IMG/VR virus record: IMGVR_UViG_3300031840_000371
Coordinates: 1-22,099 of that record
Origin: a virus
Length of the DNA: 22,099 bases
Reading direction: 5' to 3' (one strand)
Shown here: piece by piece, positions 15,433-21,371 of the stretch
Layout of the letters: every line of letters starts with the position of its first letter
Position numbering within the stretch: the first letter of the stretch is position 1
Notes under the pieces: generated by a model
Seen by the model: only the letters and a program-made list of their open reading frames with translations
The model's database searches: none
Told to the model about the DNA's origin: nothing
Made by a program: the position numbers and the translations under genes

Positions 15433-15831
15433 ATGGCAACAGTAACTAAAAAACTAACAATAACTAGTGCGAACTTATTATCTCAGCCCCTGAATATAAG
15501 TGTTACTAGTTCTTCAACAGCAACAAACACAACAGGTGTAGCTAGATCAACAATCACCTCTACGGCTAAAGCAACAGCTTCTGGACAGGTAACCTTATAC
15601 ACAGCTAGCTCTTATACGTCACCTAACTATTTGTACATTAAAAACACAAGTAACGTGACTACAAACTACGTGTCCGTATTTGCTGATACCTCTTCAGACG
15701 ATCCAGATTTATTCTATATTCCTGGTGGTGGGTTTGCGATGATTCCCGTAACAAGTGGAGTGACTCTTAAAGCTTACGCTACAGTTAGTGGTACAGTTGT
15801 AGAACACATGACTTACGGTACAGAAGTTTAA
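15433..15831 (+). CDS. Small beta-rich virion-type protein
   Basis: The 132-residue product is mostly Ser/Thr/Ala/Val, with no cysteine and no signal peptide. It begins MATVTKKLTITSANLLSQPLN. Strand-like runs YLYIKNTSNVTTNYVSVFAD, LFYIPGGGFAMIPVTSGVTLKAYATVSG and VEHMTYGTEV follow. Such small beta proteins are often head decoration or fibre-tip proteins. The IPGGGFAMIPV run recalls similar runs in other marine phage structural proteins, from memory. It is transcribed from its own putative promoter and meets the leftward HNH gene tail to tail. The two stop codons share the palindrome TTAA. Confidence 0.78.
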   Translation: MATVTKKLTITSANLLSQPLNISVTSSSTATNTTGVARSTITSTAKATASGQVTLYTASSYTSPNYLYIKNTSNVTTNYVSVFADTSSDDPDLFYIPGGGFAMIPVTSGVTLKAYATVSGTVVEHMTYGTEV

Positions 15832-16223
15832 GAATTCCTAGCTCTAAGGCCTTTTCTATAATCAGACTGTGCCTTCTTGCAACCGTCACACCTGCAGCCC
15901 CTATTGTAAGAACCCACTGATGGGCACTCTTGCTTATTTAACTTTCGTGCTGCACTGTAGTTGCAAGACTTATGAGAGAAGGCTATATTCTCAATATCAA
16001 AGTATAACGACACAGGATCCTCTGAATGTAACCAGGGGATTTTGTGTTCTATACTCATATCTTCTACACCAAAGATTTTTGCACCACAGTGAAAGCACCA
16101 GTGCATATCTAACTTCTTAGCAAATGTATATAGGAGTTGTTTATTAAGTCTGTTGGAAGCCGTTGAAGGATTCATCCCTAACTGGGACTTTTTTACCTTA
16201 GTCGCTTTAGTAAGTTTACTCAT
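15828..16223 (-). CDS. HNH endonuclease
   Basis: From the ATG at 16223 (a TTG start at 16247 is possible but less likely) the product has 131 residues. The zinc/HNH core includes CFHC (43-46), the segment DMSIEHKIPW (His60), the Asn in FDIENIAFSHKSCN (Asn79) and His84/Cys87. A C-terminal block GSYNRGCRCDGCKKAQSDYRK (about 104-123) carries three more cysteines and resembles the short GCRC..C...Y module found next to HNH domains in phages. It is a single leftward gene between rightward genes. It may be a homing endonuclease or a packaging-type HNH; the isolated position favours a mobile element. Confidence 0.85.
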   Translation of the reverse strand: MSKLTKATKVKKSQLGMNPSTASNRLNKQLLYTFAKKLDMHWCFHCGAKIFGVEDMSIEHKIPWLHSEDPVSLYFDIENIAFSHKSCNYSAARKLNKQECPSVGSYNRGCRCDGCKKAQSDYRKGLRARNS

Positions 16224-16265
16224 CTTGAATTTAAATGGTTTCCGCAATATAAAAATTAATTTTTG

Positions 16266-16273
16266 TAAATTTG
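16266..16273 (+). promoter_or_regulatory. -7 element before the TM/coiled-coil gene
   Basis: TAAATTTG matches TAnnTTTG and lies 18 bp before the ATG at 16292. The gap of 68 bp to the HNH gene is a divergent control region. On the opposite strand a weaker TATATTG lies about 25 bp before the HNH ATG, and may drive that gene. Confidence 0.45.
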
Positions 16274-16291
16274 GAACAAAATAATATTATT

Positions 16292-16615
16292 ATGGAAAAT
16301 GAAATGAATATTGGAGAAGAGTCGAAAGTAAAACTAGATCTAAAAACACTCGTAGGGATCGTTGTAGGGATAGTTTCCCTCGCTGGAATATGGTTCACCC
16401 TTACAGCATCTATCTCTCAACTGCAACTAGACGTAGTTAGAATGCAAGACGCTGTACATCTTAACGAAGAGTTTAGGATAAAGTGGCCTCGTGGTGAGAT
16501 GGGTGCACTACCAGATGATGCGAAACAAGATCTGAAGATACACTACCTACAAAAAGATATGGACTACATCAAAACTGTAGTAAAAGAGCTTGAGATTAGT
16601 CAAGCGAAGGAGTAG
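16292..16615 (+). CDS. Single-TM protein with coiled-coil tail
   Basis: From the ATG at 16292 (the frame opens with TTG at 16271) the product has 107 residues. A polar N-terminus (MENEMNIGEESKVKLD) is followed by one hydrophobic helix (LKTLVGIVVGIVSLAGIWFTL, about 17-37) and a long charged helical tail (LDVVRMQDAVHLNEEFRIKW and DLKIHYLQKDMDYIKTVVKELE). The order matches the leftward protein at 9324-9602, including a WFTL at the end of the membrane helix. The two may be distant paralogues. The topology suggests membrane association in lysis or virion entry. The gene has its own putative promoter. Confidence 0.8.
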   Translation: MENEMNIGEESKVKLDLKTLVGIVVGIVSLAGIWFTLTASISQLQLDVVRMQDAVHLNEEFRIKWPRGEMGALPDDAKQDLKIHYLQKDMDYIKTVVKELEISQAKE

Positions 16616-16966
16616 TTACTTGTTTTTTCTTTCTTGCCTTTTTTTGGCTCTGTAAGCTTTCATAGCTTCTTTTCTGTCTTTACCTTTCTTCCAAGACCCT
16701 GCAGCAAACTTCTCTGCTTTTTTGCGTCTTTTAAATTCGTAAAGCTCTCCTGCTTTTTTAGCCTCATTGAAGCTTTGAGGTCTAGCCTTTTCATTACCTT
16801 TAAATGTTATCGCTGGAGCTGCATAGTGAACAATCTTATTTCTGTCCCCATTTCTCTGAGGCTCGTCAGGATAAAACTCTACTTTAACGGTAGCATCTCT
16901 TCCTGACTTATTTCTTTTTAAGTTTTGTATATGCTTCTTTCGTTTTTTCTTAATAGGTGTAGGCAT
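16616..16966 (-). CDS. Basic protein with GSWKKGKDRKEAMKAYR tail, virion-type
   Basis: The 116-residue Lys-rich product starts with a strongly basic segment (TPIKKKRKKHIQNLKRN). The middle patch (VKVEFYPDEPQRNGDRNKIVHYAAPAITF) looks folded. The C-terminal AGSWKKGKDRKEAMKAYRAKKRQERKNK looks helical and nucleic-acid binding. I recall similar GSW..G..R.EAM..Y runs in small phage proteins of unknown function. It meets the rightward TM gene tail to tail with no gap. The 17-bp region before its start is AT-rich with a poor -7 match. Function not known. Confidence 0.75.
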   Translation of the reverse strand: MPTPIKKKRKKHIQNLKRNKSGRDATVKVEFYPDEPQRNGDRNKIVHYAAPAITFKGNEKARPQSFNEAKKAGELYEFKRRKKAEKFAAGSWKKGKDRKEAMKAYRAKKRQERKNK

Positions 16967-17376
16967 AATTATATTTTATTGCAATTTATAAAATTTCTAT
17001 GAGATATAAAAAGGGTGGGGGTTATATATATAGTACGCACGCACGTTCCATAATCCGAAACCGAATCTCTCGAAGGGGGTGGTCAAACATTATGCACGCA
17101 TACCAAAACTAAATGTCGTTTTTGCTCCCACGCAGATACCTAATTTCTGCCCTTGTAATGACACGCATACCAAAAGGGTGGCTTTACTATACATACACGC
17201 CGAAATGCTCTTAAATCGTCTCTAACGTAGTGAGAACAAGAGATGAGAGGTATAACTACCCAACCATTCCCCCCAATCCATACACATATAGATTAACTTC
17301 AAAAAAAACTTTCGCTCTGTATCCCCCGTAAACATTGAGAAAGTGAAAATACTTTGAAAATAAAGTGTAAAATAAC
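16967..17376. other. Gene-free control region with C/G tracts and direct repeats
   Basis: About 410 bp holds no credible coding frame on either strand. It contains a G tract (AAGGGTGGGGG near 17011-17021), a GGGGG run near 17076-17080, C tracts (CCCCCC near 17270, CCCCC near 17323), an alternating AT run (near 17024-17031), several CACGC boxes and the 14-bp repeat described separately. TCTCT (17219-17223) can pair with AGAGA (17239-17243). Two AAAGTG.AAAAT boxes precede the strong promoter and could be operator sites. This is where a replication origin or genome terminus could sit, but nothing proves it. Confidence 0.5.
17095..17175 (+). repeat. 14-bp direct repeat pair (CACGCATACCAAAA)
   Basis: Exact copies lie at 17095-17108 and 17162-17175, 67 bp apart from start to start. 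The C/G-rich core CACGC recurs in shorter form nearby (for example around 17034-17044 and 17196-17201). The arrangement fits protein-binding sites in an origin or regulatory region. Confidence 0.8.
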
Positions 17377-17408
17377 TTGACACGTATTAAAATTAGTTCG
17401 TATATTTG
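17377..17408 (+). promoter_or_regulatory. Strong Bacteroidetes-type promoter for the non-coding leader and early genes
   Basis: TTG at 17377-17379, a 21-bp spacer and TATATTTG at 17401-17408 give a complete consensus match. Transcription would begin about 17412-17416. That is the foot of a 7-bp hairpin (AACAATG at 17413-17419 with CATTGTT at 17428-17434). No gene starts for the next 540 bp, so this promoter appears to serve the structured region first. A repeated AAAGTG box and a small ACTTT/AAAGT inverted repeat (17351-17366) lie upstream. Confidence 0.8.
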
Positions 17409-17412
17409 TCCC

Positions 17413-17927
17413 AACAATGAATCAAAGCATTGTTCGTTCTTTCACATACTGATTCAGACATAGCGTTCAGCATAGGCGTTGGCACTCCATACGGATAGCG
17501 TAAGACCAACACACAAGCCTTAGAATAGCATCTGACTATCGAGTTCCTTAGGGATGTTGAGATAGCATATTAGTAAGTAGAACATAGTTCATTGACATAG
17601 TGTAGTAAGCATTCGCAAAGTTCAGCAGTCGGCTGAGACAATAGGATGACAAATGGCGTTAACATATGGTATGCAAAACATCGCACATATTCAGTCAGAT
17701 GTCGGAGATTCCGTCTCACTTGGTCACATGATAAGACCATTAATCGATAGGACGTTTACAAGCTACACATTGATAGAGTAAAAATTGATTCGATGGGATA
17801 TTGCAAGGGCTTATGTTGTTATTACGCTCGCAGTAAGCTAAGGTTAGGTAGTCGCTAACACCTTGCAAAATCCTTTAATGCTACCGATGGTCGTTGCAAG
17901 TCGACATAAAAGCAGAGCAGAGGGAAC
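17413..17927 (+). ncRNA. Putative large structured non-coding RNA (about 515 nt)
   Basis: There is no open frame, and GC is higher than the neighbours (31 of 60 bases at 17461-17520). Helices seen by eye: 17413-17419/17428-17434 (7 bp at the predicted 5' end); AGGCGTTGG 17474-17482 with CCAAC 17506-17510 and GCCT 17517-17520; CTATC/GATAG 17536-17540/17561-17565; TCAGC/GCTGA 17622-17626/17632-17636; TGGTC/GACCA 17721-17725/17735-17739; TTTAC/GTAAA 17755-17759/17778-17782. A 3' junction is closed by GGAT-A-TTGCAAGG 17796-17808 with CCTTGCAA-A-ATCC 17861-17873. It encloses GCTTA/TAAGC and GTTAG/CTAAC hairpins. GTTCTTTC 17436-17443 can pair with GAGGGAAC 17920-17927 (two G-U pairs), which would close the whole domain. 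The size and ornateness recall phage RNAs such as GOLLD and ROOL, but I cannot identify it. It could also be a long early-operon leader, since no terminator follows. Confidence 0.6.
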
Positions 17928-17957
17928 TATCAATCAAAACAACTAAAACCTACTATT

Positions 17958-18188
17958 ATGACATTAGGATTCGGAAAGTACAAAGGGCAACAATTTGAAA
18001 AAACACCTAAATCTTATCAAGATTGGTTATTCAAACAAGATTGGTTTAAATTGTCTAAGCAAGATAAACCTATCAACAATTATTACTGCCATCATTGTGA
18101 TACTCCTCACAATAATCAATACTCAAGCTACTGTTGTAGTGGGTGTGAACGTGCAGAGGAAAGTTTTAACCATTTTGATAACAACTAA
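17958..18188 (+). CDS. Small protein with FGKYKG motif and zinc ribbon
   Basis: The 76-residue product combines an N-terminal block LGFGKYKGQQFEKTPKSYQDWLFKQDWF (residues 3-30) with a C-terminal four-cysteine knuckle (Cys44-x2-Cys47 and Cys60-x2-Cys63). The first block matches the FGKYKG....P..Y..W pattern of the DUF3820-like module, often found beside or inside phage and bacterial nucleases. The zinc knuckle suggests nucleic-acid or protein binding. It is the first gene after the structured RNA. A frame one base off (17995-18222) is its shadow. The function is not known. Confidence 0.78.
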   Translation: MTLGFGKYKGQQFEKTPKSYQDWLFKQDWFKLSKQDKPINNYYCHHCDTPHNNQYSSYCCSGCERAEESFNHFDNN

Positions 18189-18189
18189 C

Positions 18190-18207
18190 GGAGGCGGAAG
18201 CCCCTCC
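18190..18207 (+). other. GC-rich hairpin directly after the stop codon
   Basis: GGAGG (18190-18194) pairs with CCTCC (18203-18207) around an 8-base loop. It begins one base after the stop codon. No U-run follows, so it is not a typical intrinsic terminator. It may stabilise or separate early messages. Confidence 0.45.
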
Positions 18208-18226
18208 TTAACTAAACCTTAGACAG

Positions 18227-18403
18227 ATGACAAAATTAACCTACAAGTTCGCTATTACAATTTTGATATTATTGAATATCATTATTTTACTTTTATTTGC
18301 TGCAACAAGTAACGAGGCTGCTTTGTATATGCTACCTTTTGGTGTTTTCACCTTGTATCTAGTTTTAAAAGATGCAATTCAGTACGATAAAAAAAACAAC
18401 TAA
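18227..18403 (+). CDS. Small two-TM membrane protein
   Basis: The 58-residue product begins at an ATG preceded by the recurring leader ACTAAACCTTAGACAG. It has two hydrophobic stretches, FAITILILLNIIILLLFAAT (about 8-27) and ALYMLPFGVFTLYLVL (about 32-47), and a polar end (KDAIQYDKKNN). It is an early-module gene and might modify the host membrane, for example for superinfection exclusion, but that is speculation. No family is recognised. Confidence 0.65.
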   Translation: MTKLTYKFAITILILLNIIILLLFAATSNEAALYMLPFGVFTLYLVLKDAIQYDKKNN

Positions 18404-18415
18404 ACCTTAGAGATT

Positions 18416-18703
18416 ATGACTACAATCACATTAAATTGGGAGACGAAAAATGGTCAGTACAAACAAGACTTTAATGGTCTTAATACTGCCATAAAAGAGA
18501 TGAATAAAATGGCTGAAGGTTCTAATAAAACGTCTATTGTAATATTCGATAGAAATAGTAATTGGGATTTAGTGATACGCTATAATGAGGAAGTTTATTA
18601 CATGGCTAAAGAGGGCAGTAAATGTTCATCAGGTTACTACGGAACAATAGGTCACCTTAGAAATAATATCCGATTGGGATACGAAAAAACAAAATTAAAC
18701 TAA
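18416..18703 (+). CDS. Early-module hypothetical protein, 95 residues
   Basis: This soluble alpha/beta protein begins MTTITLNWETKNGQY. The segments SIVIFDRNSNWDLVIRY and VYYMAKEGSKCSSGYYG look like strands with aromatic/charged alternation. There is no signal peptide, membrane helix or metal motif. The upstream leader is of the AACTAAACCTTAGAG type, and the next gene follows after 11 bp. I do not recognise the family. Confidence 0.7.
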   Translation: MTTITLNWETKNGQYKQDFNGLNTAIKEMNKMAEGSNKTSIVIFDRNSNWDLVIRYNEEVYYMAKEGSKCSSGYYGTIGHLRNNIRLGYEKTKLN

Positions 18704-18714
18704 ACCACAGACAG

Positions 18715-19629
18715 ATGAAAAATCAAGAGATTATCGATAGTATCAACGAGAGAGTAATAGATGGATTGAAGGAACATGGTATGGAATGGTTCAAGCCATT
18801 CAAAGCAGGGGAATTCAATCAACCTATGAATAGGATAACAAAGAGATTGTATACGGGATTCAACGTGTTCTTCCTACACTTTGAGTGTAGACGTAACAAT
18901 TGGGAGCATAACCAATGGATGACATTCAAACAAGCATCATCCAATGGTGGTAGAATCATCAAGGGTAGTAAGTCTACAGAGGTACACTTTTACAATATAA
19001 GCTACCTTGATACTAAGACAAACAAATTTGTTAAGGACACAAGGAAGATCGATCTCAGCAACAAACGATACAAGAAAATCTTTGGTCTGAGAGTATATAG
19101 AGTATTCAACATCGCACAGATAGAGGGTATCGAACCACTATCATCAGATGTGGATGTGATTGACTTTACTCCAAACGAGAGGGCAGAGGAGATTGTGAAC
19201 GGATACTTTGACAGAGAGAAGCCACTAACACTTAACCACACAGAAGATGACAAGTGTTTCTATAGCCCAACTACAGACTCTATAACGATGACGTTACAAG
19301 GGTTGTTTGTAGACTCTGACTCATACTATAAGACTCTATTCCACGAGATGAGCCATAGTAGTGGACATAAGGACAGACTTAATCGTAAGACCTTAGTAGA
19401 GAATAAGGGTGTGCATGGAGATACTGAGACGTACTCCAAAGAAGAACTTGTAGCAGAAGTATCATCACTATACCTTTCAGGTATCGTAGGGCTTGAGCCT
19501 AAAGATAGCAGTAAGAATAGTCAAGCATACCTCAATGGTTGGATAAAGTTCGCAGAGGAAGATAAGAAAGGTGCAATGGTACACGCTATGACACAAGCAT
19601 CTAAATCAGTGAACTATATCTTAGGATAG
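18715..19629 (+). CDS. ardC: ArdC-like antirestriction protein with zincin metallopeptidase domain
   Basis: The 304-residue product has the two-domain plan of ArdC/DUF1738 proteins. The N-terminal ssDNA-binding part (about 1-135) includes WFKPFKAGEFNQPMNRITKRLYTGFNVFFL, the block WMTFKQASSNGGRIIKGSKSTEVHFY and GLRVYRVFNIAQIEG. The C-terminal zincin domain has the metal motif HEMSH (210-214) followed by SGH, with a candidate third ligand in EELVAE (244-248), and ends with the usual AYLNGWIKFAEED...AMTQASKSVNYI. ArdC homologues protect incoming DNA, for instance by blocking restriction. In phages the domain is used as part of polyvalent proteins. Here it is a stand-alone early gene, which fits defence evasion right after DNA entry. 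Confidence 0.93.
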   Translation: MKNQEIIDSINERVIDGLKEHGMEWFKPFKAGEFNQPMNRITKRLYTGFNVFFLHFECRRNNWEHNQWMTFKQASSNGGRIIKGSKSTEVHFYNISYLDTKTNKFVKDTRKIDLSNKRYKKIFGLRVYRVFNIAQIEGIEPLSSDVDVIDFTPNERAEEIVNGYFDREKPLTLNHTEDDKCFYSPTTDSITMTLQGLFVDSDSYYKTLFHEMSHSSGHKDRLNRKTLVENKGVHGDTETYSKEELVAEVSSLYLSGIVGLEPKDSSKNSQAYLNGWIKFAEEDKKGAMVHAMTQASKSVNYILG

Positions 19630-19638
19630 TATTAATAA

Positions 19639-19656
19639 GGGGGGCATTGTCCCCCC
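19639..19656 (+). terminator. Perfect G6/C6 hairpin after the ArdC-like gene
   Basis: GGGGGG (19639-19644) pairs with CCCCCC (19651-19656) around the loop CATTGT, 10 bp after the stop codon. AATAAAC follows and no U-run, so intrinsic termination is uncertain. An mRNA-processing or stabilising element is the alternative. Confidence 0.45.
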
Positions 19657-19673
19657 AATAAACAACAGAAACT

Positions 19674-19865
19674 ATGAATAAACAAGAGAGAATACTATCG
19701 TTAGCCCTTATCTATAAGATGAGTGACGAAACACTATCATCAATGTACAAAGACCTTACTACGTACAGAAAAGACTATCCAAAAGGAGATAGCCGTATAG
19801 ACCATTTCATTATGATTGTAGAAGATGAGATGCAGAACAGATTAGAAATTAACTTAGACTTATAA
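19674..19865 (+). CDS. Early-module hypothetical protein, 63 residues
   Basis: This small helical protein (MNKQERILSLALIYKMSDETLSSMYKDLTTYRKDYPKGDSR and so on) ends in an acidic helix (MIVEDEMQNRLEINLDL). It has no membrane segment or cysteine. It starts at an ATG 17 bp after the G6/C6 hairpin and is followed, 4 bp after its stop, by the next ATG. No family is recognised. Confidence 0.65.
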   Translation: MNKQERILSLALIYKMSDETLSSMYKDLTTYRKDYPKGDSRIDHFIMIVEDEMQNRLEINLDL

Positions 19866-19869
19866 CACT

Positions 19870-20166
19870 ATGAAACCAACAAAGAAAATTTTATGGTCAC
19901 GTCAATGTGACGTAACAGAAGAAGGTATGAACGAAGGATGGTGTTGGGGAGATGGACATTTCTACACCAAGTATGAAAAAGATACCATAGCAGAACTACG
20001 TAAAGACCACCCCGACAGAAATATCTTTTCTGACGAGGAGTTATTAGAGTGGGCATACGATGAAGAAATCCTATATTGGACAGAATGGGAATGTTCGGAT
20101 GACATCGAATACAATAACTACAGTTGGGAAGAAGTAAACGGAGAATTAATAGAGTTTGAACAATAA
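19870..20166 (+). CDS. Acidic, Trp-rich early-module protein
   Basis: The 98-residue product is very acidic and has nine tryptophans. Notable runs are ILWSRQCDVTEEGMNEGWCWGDGHFYTKYEKDT and DEELLEWAYDEEILYWTEWECSDD. I recall similar WCWGDG.FYTKYE stretches in small phage proteins from marine Bacteroidetes, without function. High acidity would suit a DNA mimic that blocks host nucleic-acid enzymes, which is speculation. The start is preceded by TTATAACACT. Confidence 0.72.
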   Translation: MKPTKKILWSRQCDVTEEGMNEGWCWGDGHFYTKYEKDTIAELRKDHPDRNIFSDEELLEWAYDEEILYWTEWECSDDIEYNNYSWEEVNGELIEFEQ

Positions 20167-20177
20167 CAACCACTATC

Positions 20178-20363
20178 ATGAAGAAAGCAACCAAACTACA
20201 GAAAGATGTAATGGAGTCTATGAACTATTTCTTAGGCTACCGACTTGAAGAACTAAAGACAGATGATGTGTACTACATTAAGGCTTTAATAAAGTACATA
20301 CGGAAACAAGAGAAGCAAATCATCGAACTGAAAGAAAAGAACACAAGTATCCCTAATGTATAA
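20178..20363 (+). CDS. Early-module hypothetical protein, 61 residues
   Basis: This small helical protein begins KKATKLQKDVMESMNYFLGYRLEELKTDD and then forms a charged coiled coil (YIRKQEKQIIELKEKNT). It has no cysteine or membrane segment. The leader AACAACCACTATC directly precedes the ATG. Function unknown; the coiled coil suggests oligomerisation. Confidence 0.65.
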   Translation: MKKATKLQKDVMESMNYFLGYRLEELKTDDVYYIKALIKYIRKQEKQIIELKEKNTSIPNV

Positions 20364-20619
20364 CCTTATAGCGTAGCCAAACGGAATGTGCGACTTGTTC
20401 ACCGTTGTAGGCAATTTTCGGCAATGCGATTCTACACTGCCTTGAGTTGCCAAAGAAATCGACATCACGAAAAGTTGCGGAGTGATTTTTTTAATATGTT
20501 TTTAAGTATTAGAAAATTACGACTAACGATTGTTAGTGGTGGAGATTGAGGCGAAGTTATAAGAAATATTTTAAATAATCAAGCGTTTTAAAAACTTTAA
20601 CAAAAAAAAACTAATTATT
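20364..20619. other. Structured 256-bp gene-free stretch
   Basis: No coding frame is credible here. The first 140 bp are GC-richer than the flanks and rich in inverted repeats: AACGG/CCGTT (20380-20384/20402-20406), TGTAG/CTACA (20406-20410/20432-20436) and CGATT/AATCG (20427-20431/20457-20461). GGCAA/TTGCC alternatives also exist. ACTAAC-GATT-GTTAGT (20522-20537) is a 6-bp hairpin with a tetraloop. The last 60 bp are A/T-rich, without a clear TAnnTTTG, before the next gene. It may hold a small RNA or a leader. No promoter is obvious upstream. Confidence 0.45.
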
Positions 20620-21024
20620 ATGAAGACAACAGAAAACAACAAATTGATTGCAGAATTTATGGGGTGTACTCATCCCTTTAATTATATACACGATGCTACC
20701 TTATATAAGGTTAGTCATGGTACATTTGAGGCAAGTGAATTAAAGTATGATACAGAATGGAACTGGCTTATGTCAGTAGTAGATAAGATAGAAAAAAACC
20801 ACAAAGCTAACTTTAAAACTATATGCGGTTGGAATGAATTTAACGAGTGTTCTTATTACCAAGTAATTGTAAACATAGAAAAGGGAACTATGAGTAAAGA
20901 TAAGACTTATATTTATGACCAAAAAAAAGTGTATGAACATTCGACACAAACGTGTAGGTGCAAAAAAAAGGCTACATATGAAGCAGTAGTACAATTTATT
21001 AAGTGGTATAACAAACAAAACTAA
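20620..21024 (+). CDS. Conserved phage protein of the NNKLIAEFMG family
   Basis: The 134-residue product begins with NNKLIAEFMG and has a central WNWLMSVVDKIEK segment. It ends with ATYEAVVQFIKWYNKQN. I recognise this three-block pattern (IAEFMG, then W.WLM.VV.KIE, then AVV.FIKWYN) from many Bacteroidetes phages and prophages, always without assigned function. It carries a central cysteine pair in the CRCKKK stretch. The start is an ATG after a long A-run. Confidence 0.82.
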   Translation: MKTTENNKLIAEFMGCTHPFNYIHDATLYKVSHGTFEASELKYDTEWNWLMSVVDKIEKNHKANFKTICGWNEFNECSYYQVIVNIEKGTMSKDKTYIYDQKKVYEHSTQTCRCKKKATYEAVVQFIKWYNKQN

Positions 21025-21030
21025 AGGACT

Positions 21031-21309
21031 ATGAGAAAAGTAAAAGTATCAGCAAGAAGGGTAGTGCATAAATATGTCGAGTTAGATGTTTTTGTGCCAA
21101 ACACAATTAAAGATGCAGACATAGAAGAATGGCTAACTGCCAACGCAGACATCTATGATTGGAAATTAGAGAATAAGTTTATAGATGCTAAGTATCAGAA
21201 AGGTCTTGGTATAAACATACCAATGGGTATGTACGACAGAGAGGCTGACGAGGAGTATAGGTATGACATTATAGTAGATAATGCTATACAAATGGGAGGT
21301 CATCTGTAA
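21031..21309 (+). CDS. Early-module hypothetical protein, 92 residues
   Basis: The product has an N-terminal strand pair (RKVKVSARRVVHKYVELDVFVP) that resembles a small beta-hairpin fold. An acidic helix (DADIEEWLTANADIYDWKLEN) follows, and the tail is EEYRYDIIVDNAIQMGGHL. There is no signal peptide or cysteine. It lies 6 bp after the preceding stop, with the leader AAAACTAAAGGACT. Function not known. Confidence 0.68.
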   Translation: MRKVKVSARRVVHKYVELDVFVPNTIKDADIEEWLTANADIYDWKLENKFIDAKYQKGLGINIPMGMYDREADEEYRYDIIVDNAIQMGGHL

Positions 21310-21315
21310 ATTAAA

Positions 21316-21347
21316 TTTGCACAAGTAAAATAAGTTTACTATATTTA
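21316..21347 (+). promoter_or_regulatory. Bacteroidetes-type promoter inside the early module
   Basis: TTTG (21316-21319), a 20-bp spacer and TATATTTA (21340-21347) make a near-consensus promoter, with the last base A in place of G. The ATG of the next gene lies at 21372. It would give the following genes their own transcription start. Confidence 0.6.
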
Positions 21348-21371
21348 CACCAACAACTAAAAACCACTATC

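Noticed and set aside
17095-17175. CRISPR array
   Set aside because: Only two exact 14-bp copies, no regular spacing beyond one interval and no cas genes.
17413-17927. tmRNA, RNase P RNA, tRNA cluster or self-splicing intron in the non-coding region
   Set aside because: No tRNA-like acceptor with CCA, no ALA-type tag frame, no RNase P core signature and no intron-interrupted gene around it. Short frames inside (for example from the ATG near 17647) are about 30 codons and composition-driven.
19868-20194. Leftward frame with hydrophobic product opposite the Trp-rich early gene
   Set aside because: The rightward frame has the recurring leader and fits the operon; the leftward one is its complement.
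20286-20468. Leftward 60-residue frame reaching into the structured gap
   Set aside because: It overlaps the end of a credible rightward gene, has no promoter, and its sequence is explained by inverted repeats.
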